Shown here one piece after another: positions 59,140 to 64,000 of a DNA stretch of 64,000 nt. This stretch comes from Pseudomonadota bacterium. GTDB taxonomy: Bacteria > Pseudomonadota > Gammaproteobacteria > Burkholderiales > Methylophilaceae. The stretch is taken from contig JAKQTN010000033.1 of the NCBI GenBank assembly GCA_029563075.1, positions 91,908-155,907 of the forward strand, in the 5' to 3' direction. The notes under the pieces were generated by a model, which saw nothing but the letters and a program-made list of their open reading frames with translations, had not been told where the DNA came from and made no database searches. Position 1 is the stretch's first letter. Each line of letters begins with the position of its first letter. The position numbers and the translations under genes were made by a program.

Positions 59140-59155
59140 ATTAGCTTCCCTGTCC

Positions 59156-59572
59156 TTAACTACCAAGTTGACGCGTCATGAATGTCGTTTCAATTGGCAA
59201 CTTGGCAGCCGCCAAACGGAACGCTTCACGCGCAAGCTCTTCACTCACGCCGTCCATTTCGTACAACATTTTGCCTGGCTGGATCTGCGCTACGTAGTAC
59301 TCGGTACTGCCTTTGCCGTTACCCATACGCACTTCAGCCGGTTTTTTAGAAATTGGCTGATCCGGGAAAATACGAATCCAAACGCGGCCACCACGTTTAA
59401 TGTGACGTGTCATTACACGACGCGCGGCTTCGATTTGGCGCGCAGTCAAACGGCCACGGCCAATCGCTTTTAATCCAAAATCACCAAAACTTACTTTGTT
59501 ACCTGTCGTTGCAATGCCTTTGTTACGGCCTTTTTGCATCTTGCGGTATTTTTGTCTAGACGGTTGCAGCAT
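59156..59572 (-). CDS. rplP: 50S ribosomal protein L16
   Basis: uL16, 138 residues ([44 protein letters not shown]). The start lies inside rpsC, an overlap of 17 bases, and is fixed by the conserved N terminus. Confidence 0.97.
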   Translation of the reverse strand: MLQPSRQKYRKMQKGRNKGIATTGNKVSFGDFGLKAIGRGRLTARQIEAARRVMTRHIKRGGRVWIRIFPDQPISKKPAEVRMGNGKGSTEYYVAQIQPGKMLYEMDGVSEELAREAFRLAAAKLPIETTFMTRQLGS

Positions 59573-60290
59573 CTTTAGCCCTCGGCTTTCTTACTTTTTT
59601 CTCTGGTTCAGCAACAGGCGCAGCAGCTGGCGCAGTCGCACCAATCGGCGCTTGTACGTTATCAGCAAAAATTTCACCTTTGAATACCCATACTTTGATA
59701 CCAATGATACCGTAGGTAGTTGAAGCTTCTGCTACACCATAATCAATGTCGGCACGCAATGTATGAAGTGGCACACGGCCTTCGCGATACCATTCAGTAC
59801 GGGCAATTTCTATGCCATTCAAGCGGCCTGAGCTCATGATCTTGATGCCTTGAGCGCCCAAGCGCATTGCGTTTTGCATGGCACGTTTCATGGCACGACG
59901 GAACATCACGCGCTTTTCAAGCTGCTGTGCAATCGATTGTGCAATTAAAGTCGCATCAATTTCCGGCTTACGCACCTCTTCGATATTAAGATGCACTGGC
60001 ACGCCCATCAAACCTTGCAAGGCTGAGCGTAAAGATTCAATATCCTCACCTTTTTTACCTATCACCACGCCTGGACGTGCACTATGAATAGTAATTTTTG
60101 CATTTTTTGCAGGGCGCTCAATAATAATTTTACTTACCGCAGCGTTCGCTAGTTTTTTATTTAAAAACTCACGCACTTTAATGTCGCTCTGCAACATCTC
60201 AGGGAAGTTTTTGCTATTGGCGTACCAACGTGAGGACCAGTTTTTTTGGACACTCAGACGGAAACCAATTGGATGAATTTTTTGACCCAT
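59556..60290 (-). CDS. rpsC: 30S ribosomal protein S3
   Basis: uS3, 244 residues ([24 protein letters not shown]), with a KH domain ([16 protein letters not shown]). An Ala/Pro-rich tail (about 215-244) precedes the stop. Confidence 0.97.
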   Translation of the reverse strand: MGQKIHPIGFRLSVQKNWSSRWYANSKNFPEMLQSDIKVREFLNKKLANAAVSKIIIERPAKNAKITIHSARPGVVIGKKGEDIESLRSALQGLMGVPVHLNIEEVRKPEIDATLIAQSIAQQLEKRVMFRRAMKRAMQNAMRLGAQGIKIMSSGRLNGIEIARTEWYREGRVPLHTLRADIDYGVAEASTTYGIIGIKVWVFKGEIFADNVQAPIGATAPAAAPVAEPEKKVRKPRAKDAATV

Positions 60291-60299
60291 GATTATCCC

Positions 60300-60632
60300 T
60301 TAGTTACCGACAGTCACATGGATGTGACAGGTTGGTTTAATAATACGCCCAGCGCGACCCTTTGCACGAGCACGAATACGTTTAAGCACAATGCCTTTGT
60401 CAACATAGATTGAAGTTACCTTCAATTCGTCGATATCGGCGCCATTATTATGTTCAGCATTGGCAATTGCAGATTCCACAACTTTTTTAATCACTTCTGC
60501 ACCTTTTTTAGGTGTGAAATTTAAAATATTAAGTGCATGGTCTACTTTTTTGCCACGAACAAGGTCAGCCACCAAACGCGCTTTTTGCGGAGAGAGGTGA
60601 ACACCTTTTAAGATTGCAGTTACTTGCATCAT
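60300..60632 (-). CDS. rplV: 50S ribosomal protein L22
   Basis: uL22, 110 residues ([43 protein letters not shown]), lining the exit tunnel. Confidence 0.97.
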   Translation of the reverse strand: MMQVTAILKGVHLSPQKARLVADLVRGKKVDHALNILNFTPKKGAEVIKKVVESAIANAEHNNGADIDELKVTSIYVDKGIVLKRIRARAKGRAGRIIKPTCHIHVTVGN

Positions 60633-60638
60633 TAGCCT

Positions 60639-60914
60639 CTATTTCTTCGCTTTTCTATCAGCCGCATGGCCTTTGAATGTGCGCGTTAACGCAAATTCAC
60701 CGAGCTTGTGACCAACCATGTTTTCAGAAATCAACACTGGAATGTGTTGCTTACCATTATGCACAGCGATGGTTAAACCAATAAAATCTGGCAGAATAGT
60801 TGAGCGGCGTGACCAGGTTTTAATTGGTTTACGATCGCGCGAGGCCGCTGCGGCTTCTACTTTTTTTGCCAAATGCCCATCAATGAATGGGCCTTTTTTA
60901 ATTGAACGTGCCAT
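60639..60914 (-). CDS. rpsS: 30S ribosomal protein S19
   Basis: uS19, 91 residues ([46 protein letters not shown]). It lies between rplB and rplV. Confidence 0.97.
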   Translation of the reverse strand: MARSIKKGPFIDGHLAKKVEAAAASRDRKPIKTWSRRSTILPDFIGLTIAVHNGKQHIPVLISENMVGHKLGEFALTRTFKGHAADRKAKK

Positions 60915-60919
60915 ATTAA

Positions 60920-61753
60920 TTACCTTACATTCCTTGGACGACGACTAACGCGCATATTATCAGTACGCTTGTTGCTACGTGTACGATAACCCTTAGTTTT
61001 AACACCCCACGGGCTGACTGGGTTCATACCTGCAGCTGTACGGCCTTCACCACCACCATGCGGGTGATCAATCGGGTTCATCACCACACCACGAACGGTT
61101 GGACGAACACCGCGCCAGCGCATTGCACCAGCCTTACCGATAGAACGGAGTGAGTGCTCTTCATTGCCCACTTCACCTAAAGTCGCCTTGCAATCCACAT
61201 GCACGCGGCGAACTTCGCCAGAACGCAAACGCAACTGCGCATAAGCACCTTCACGTGCCAGCAACTGTACAGATGTGCCTGCTGAGCGGGCAATTTGCGC
61301 ACCTTTACCAGGCTGCAACTCGATACAATGAATTGTGCTGCCGACTGGAATGTTGCGTAGCGGCAATGCATTGCCCACTTTAATTGGCGCTTCCGCACCA
61401 CTGATCAATTGTGCGCCCGCAGCAATGCCGCGCGGCGCAATAATATAGCGACGCTCACCATCCGCGTAGCAAAGCAATGCAATATTAGCTGTACGATTTG
61501 GATCGTATTCAATACGCTCTACGCTCGCTGGAATGCCGTCTTTGTTACGACGGAAATCAATCACGCGATAATGTTGCTTATGACCGCCACCTTGGTGACG
61601 CGTCGTGATGCGGCCATTGTTATTACGGCCTGCATTTTTACTTTGACTTTCCAACAGCGGTGCGTGTGGCTTGCCTTTATACAAATCCGGTGTAACAACT
61701 TTCAATACACCACGACGGCCGGGGGAAGTTGGTTTGACTTTTACTAATGCCAT
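60920..61753 (-). CDS. rplB: 50S ribosomal protein L2
   Basis: uL2, 277 residues, near the peptidyl-transferase centre ([18 protein letters not shown] segment, [13 protein letters not shown] with the conserved histidine). Confidence 0.97.
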   Translation of the reverse strand: MALVKVKPTSPGRRGVLKVVTPDLYKGKPHAPLLESQSKNAGRNNNGRITTRHQGGGHKQHYRVIDFRRNKDGIPASVERIEYDPNRTANIALLCYADGERRYIIAPRGIAAGAQLISGAEAPIKVGNALPLRNIPVGSTIHCIELQPGKGAQIARSAGTSVQLLAREGAYAQLRLRSGEVRRVHVDCKATLGEVGNEEHSLRSIGKAGAMRWRGVRPTVRGVVMNPIDHPHGGGEGRTAAGMNPVSPWGVKTKGYRTRSNKRTDNMRVSRRPRNVR

Positions 61754-61764
61754 ATCTTCTCTCC

Positions 61765-62079
61765 TTATTCGCCCGCTGCGAAGTTAATTTCTTGGCCTGG
61801 CTTCAAGCTGACATAAGCTTTTTTCCAGTCGTTACGTTTACCGACACGTTTGCCAGCACGCTTTACTTTGCCGCCTACGTTAATCACTGCAACTTTATCA
61901 ACTTCAACCTTGAATACAAGCTCAACCGCCGCCTTGATTTCTGGTTTGGTTGCATCGGTACGCACTTTGAAAGCGATTTGCTGATTCTTATCAGCAATAT
62001 AAGTTGCTTTTTCAGTAATTTGAGGCGCAAGAATAACCTGTAGCAAACGATCTTGAGTCTTAGTAATAGCGCTTATCAT
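61765..62079 (-). CDS. rplW: 50S ribosomal protein L23
   Basis: uL23, 104 residues ([26 protein letters not shown]). It carries the docking site for trigger factor and SRP. The start overlaps the rplD stop as ATGA. Confidence 0.97.
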   Translation of the reverse strand: MISAITKTQDRLLQVILAPQITEKATYIADKNQQIAFKVRTDATKPEIKAAVELVFKVEVDKVAVINVGGKVKRAGKRVGKRNDWKKAYVSLKPGQEINFAAGE

Positions 62080-62702
62080 GCTAACATCTCCTCAAGTTTC
62101 TTTACTGCACCAGCAGTTGCCAGCACTTTTGGGAAACGCACCAGACTCACTGGATCCGCATATTGCGCTTCCACTACCATCACATTGGTCAAGTTGCGTG
62201 AAGAAAGATACAAATTCTCATCAAATCCATCTGTCAGCAACAACACGCCATCCGCATATCCCAAGCCATTGATTTTTTCTACAAACTGCTTGGTTTTTGG
62301 CGTTTCCACCTTAAATTCTTCTACCACGGCAATACGCTCTTGACGCACTAGTTCAGATAAAATCGTTTGCATACCGGCACGGTAAGCCTTACGGTTTACT
62401 TTATGGCTGAAATTTTCGTTAGGTGAATTTGGGAAAGCGCGACCGCCTCCACGCCAGATCGGGCTTGATGTCATACCAGCACGCGCATTACCAGTACCCT
62501 TTTGAGCATATGGCTTATGCGTAGTATGTGCTACATTATCACGGCCTTTTTGTGCGCGTGTCGCAGTACGGGCGTTCGCCATGTATGCGACAACCACTTG
62601 ATGCACCAAAGCTTCATTGAATTCGCGGCCAAAAGTCACATCAGAAACAGCAACGCCTTTTTTAGCAGCTTTACCATTCTTATCGATTAATTTGAGTTCC
62701 AT
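62076..62702 (-). CDS. rplD: 50S ribosomal protein L4
   Basis: uL4, 208 residues (TRATQKGRDNV-like segment; [27 protein letters not shown]). In E. coli L4 represses the S10 operon; whether it does here is not visible. Confidence 0.97.
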   Translation of the reverse strand: MELKLIDKNGKAAKKGVAVSDVTFGREFNEALVHQVVVAYMANARTATRAQKGRDNVAHTTHKPYAQKGTGNARAGMTSSPIWRGGGRAFPNSPNENFSHKVNRKAYRAGMQTILSELVRQERIAVVEEFKVETPKTKQFVEKINGLGYADGVLLLTDGFDENLYLSSRNLTNVMVVEAQYADPVSLVRFPKVLATAGAVKKLEEMLA

Positions 62703-62705
62703 GAT

Positions 62706-63365
62706 TTAGCCCCTCACTTTCTGGAGCTTGGCTTTAATAGCAGGACGCACAACGACGTCGCCGCCTTTAGAGCCTGGGATTGCGCCTTTGATCAAAAGCA
62801 GGTTACGTTCAGCATCTACGCGCACAATTTCCAGATTTTGCGTAGTTACCTTAACATCGCCCAAATGACCAGGCATGCGCTTACCAGGGAATACTCGACC
62901 CGGATCCTGTGCCATACCGATTGAGCCAGGCACGTTGTGTGAGCGCGAGTTACCATGCGATGCGCGGTTAGAGCTAAAATGGTGGCGTTTAATGGCGCCA
63001 GCAAAACCCTTACCGATCGAGGTGCCTGTTACATCCACCAATTGACCTGCTGAGAAAATTTCCACTGTGACATTACCGCCAACCTGGTAGTTGCCTAGCA
63101 CATCAGCAGAAACACTGAATTCTTTGATACCAGCACCTGCAGCAACGCCCGCTTTGGCATAATGCCCAGTAAGCGCTTTGTTGATGCGGCTAGCACGACG
63201 TTCGCCGTGAGCAACCTGAAGGCCTGTATAGCCATCGCTCGCGACAGTCTTGATCTGTGTCACACGGTTAGGAACGACTTCCAGCACGGTTACCGGGATG
63301 CTTGCGCCATCTTCAGTAAACACGCGGGTCATGCCCACCTTGCGACCAATAAGCCCTAAGCTCAT
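62706..63365 (-). CDS. rplC: 50S ribosomal protein L3
   Basis: uL3, 219 residues ([61 protein letters not shown]). It follows rpsJ after about 100 bases. Confidence 0.97.
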   Translation of the reverse strand: MSLGLIGRKVGMTRVFTEDGASIPVTVLEVVPNRVTQIKTVASDGYTGLQVAHGERRASRINKALTGHYAKAGVAAGAGIKEFSVSADVLGNYQVGGNVTVEIFSAGQLVDVTGTSIGKGFAGAIKRHHFSSNRASHGNSRSHNVPGSIGMAQDPGRVFPGKRMPGHLGDVKVTTQNLEIVRVDAERNLLLIKGAIPGSKGGDVVVRPAIKAKLQKVRG

Positions 63366-63467
63366 GATCGTATCCTTATTTTTAGTTAAAAAAGTCGATT
63401 ACAATTGACCGACTTCTATGAAAGAGCGCGGATTATACCGAACTCACAATTTTTTTACAACACCTTA

Positions 63468-63776
63468 TTATAACTTAATCTCGACATCCACGCCTGCTGG
63501 CAAATCCAGCTTCATTAAAGCATCCACTGTTTTATCAGTTGGATCAACAATATCCATCAAACGTTGGTGCGTGCGAATCTCAAACTGGTCGCGCGATGTT
63601 TTGTTCACATGCGGCGAACGCAAAATATCAAAGCGTTCAATGCGTGTTGGCAATGGCACCGGGCCTTTAACTACTGCGCCTGTACGCTTTGCTGTTTCTA
63701 CGATTTCTTGAGCAGATTGATCAATCAAGCGATAATCAAATGCTTTCAAGCGAATACGAATTTTTTGAGCTGCCAT
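63468..63776 (-). CDS. rpsJ: 30S ribosomal protein S10
   Basis: uS10, 102 residues ([48 protein letters not shown]), also known as the antitermination factor NusE. It is the first gene of the S10 block, downstream of tuf. Confidence 0.97.
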   Translation of the reverse strand: MAAQKIRIRLKAFDYRLIDQSAQEIVETAKRTGAVVKGPVPLPTRIERFDILRSPHVNKTSRDQFEIRTHQRLMDIVDPTDKTVDALMKLDLPAGVDVEIKL

Positions 63777-63800
63777 TTACTTTTCCTTTAAAGAGCGAAA

Positions 63801-63821
63801 CGGCAGACTTGAAGTCTGCCG
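63801..63821. other. Perfect 10-bp inverted repeat between tuf and rpsJ
   Basis: Arms 63801-63810 and 63812-63821 flank one base. On the minus strand the hairpin is followed by a T-interrupted stretch without a proper U-run, so it may process or attenuate the tuf-rpsJ transcript rather than end it. Confidence 0.55.
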
Positions 63822-63834
63822 TCAATTTTAATTA

Positions 63835-64000
63835 CTATTCAATAATCTTAGCGACCACGCCGGCACCAACAGTACGGCCACCTTCACGAATCGCGAAGCG
63901 TAAGCCTTCTTCCATCGCGATTGGCGCAATCAGGGTCACAGTGATGGAGACGTTGTCGCCCGGCATTACCATTTCGGTACCTGCTGGCAACTCTACCGCA
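63835..64000 (-). CDS. tuf: Elongation factor Tu, C-terminal end (partial)
   Basis: The last 55 residues of EF-Tu, running off the window edge: [39 protein letters not shown] and the terminal VVAKIIE. EF-Tu delivers aminoacyl-tRNA to the ribosome. The remainder lies to the right of base 64000. tuf upstream of rpsJ is the usual str-S10 order. Confidence 0.96.
   Translation of the reverse strand, partial: AVELPAGTEMVMPGDNVSITVTLIAPIAMEEGLRFAIREGGRTVGAGVVAKIIE

Overview
The window looks like chromosomal DNA of a betaproteobacterium, most probably a methylotroph of the family Methylophilaceae (Methylotenera/Methylophilus type). This placement is an inference from protein likeness and gene order: type II ThrB, Coq7-type ubiquinone hydroxylase, DUF2782 and BPSS1780-family proteins, the dusB-fis-purH-purD run, and infA between secY and rpmJ. 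Base composition is moderate. I recognised no tRNA, rRNA, CRISPR array, phage or insertion sequence.

Layout. Positions 1-7.3 kb hold housekeeping and envelope genes: bacterioferritin-like protein, Rdx-family protein, CtpA protease, Coq7, OsmC and FKBP proteins, DacB, BioA. Positions 7.4-13.3 kb hold a small lipoprotein, an unrecognised gene, groES-groEL and uvrD. groES is preceded by a sigma-32 promoter directly abutting a CIRCE operator. Between groEL and uvrD lies a leftward structured RNA candidate with its own terminator. Positions 13.4-19.4 kb carry a membrane protein, thrB, a DUF2782 protein, a LOG-family protein and polA. Positions 19.4-28.4 kb carry a zinc-ribbon membrane protein, a 31-codon stump of a molybdopterin-binding-domain gene coupled to a YkgJ-family gene, dusB-fis-purH-purD-hemF, and two tandem sodium symporters.

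Positions 28.4-45.4 kb contain a cytochrome c, a thioredoxin-domain protein, a sugar-phosphate mutarotase, ilvD, a 1.6-kb patch of orphan genes between ilvD and lgt, cstA with its small DUF466 partner, a SEC-C/TPR/arginine-methyltransferase-like fusion, radC, a membrane-anchored metalloprotease-like protein, coaBC and a TonB-dependent receptor. Positions 45.5-49.7 kb carry dut, rpmB-rpmG, an MscS channel, MgtE and a glutaredoxin-like protein.

From 49.7 kb to the end, all on the minus strand, runs the S10-spc-alpha ribosomal superoperon in reverse, from rplQ back to rpsJ and the 3' end of tuf. Transcription runs from right to left. A clear sigma-70-type promoter lies between rpsQ and rplN, at the border of the S10 and spc blocks, and rpsD appears to start with TTG. 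The most unusual items are the PRMT7/9-like fusion protein (38.9-40.4 kb), the candidate small RNA (about 10.91-11.11 kb), the dual heat-shock control of groESL, and the orphan patch at 33.7-35.3 kb.
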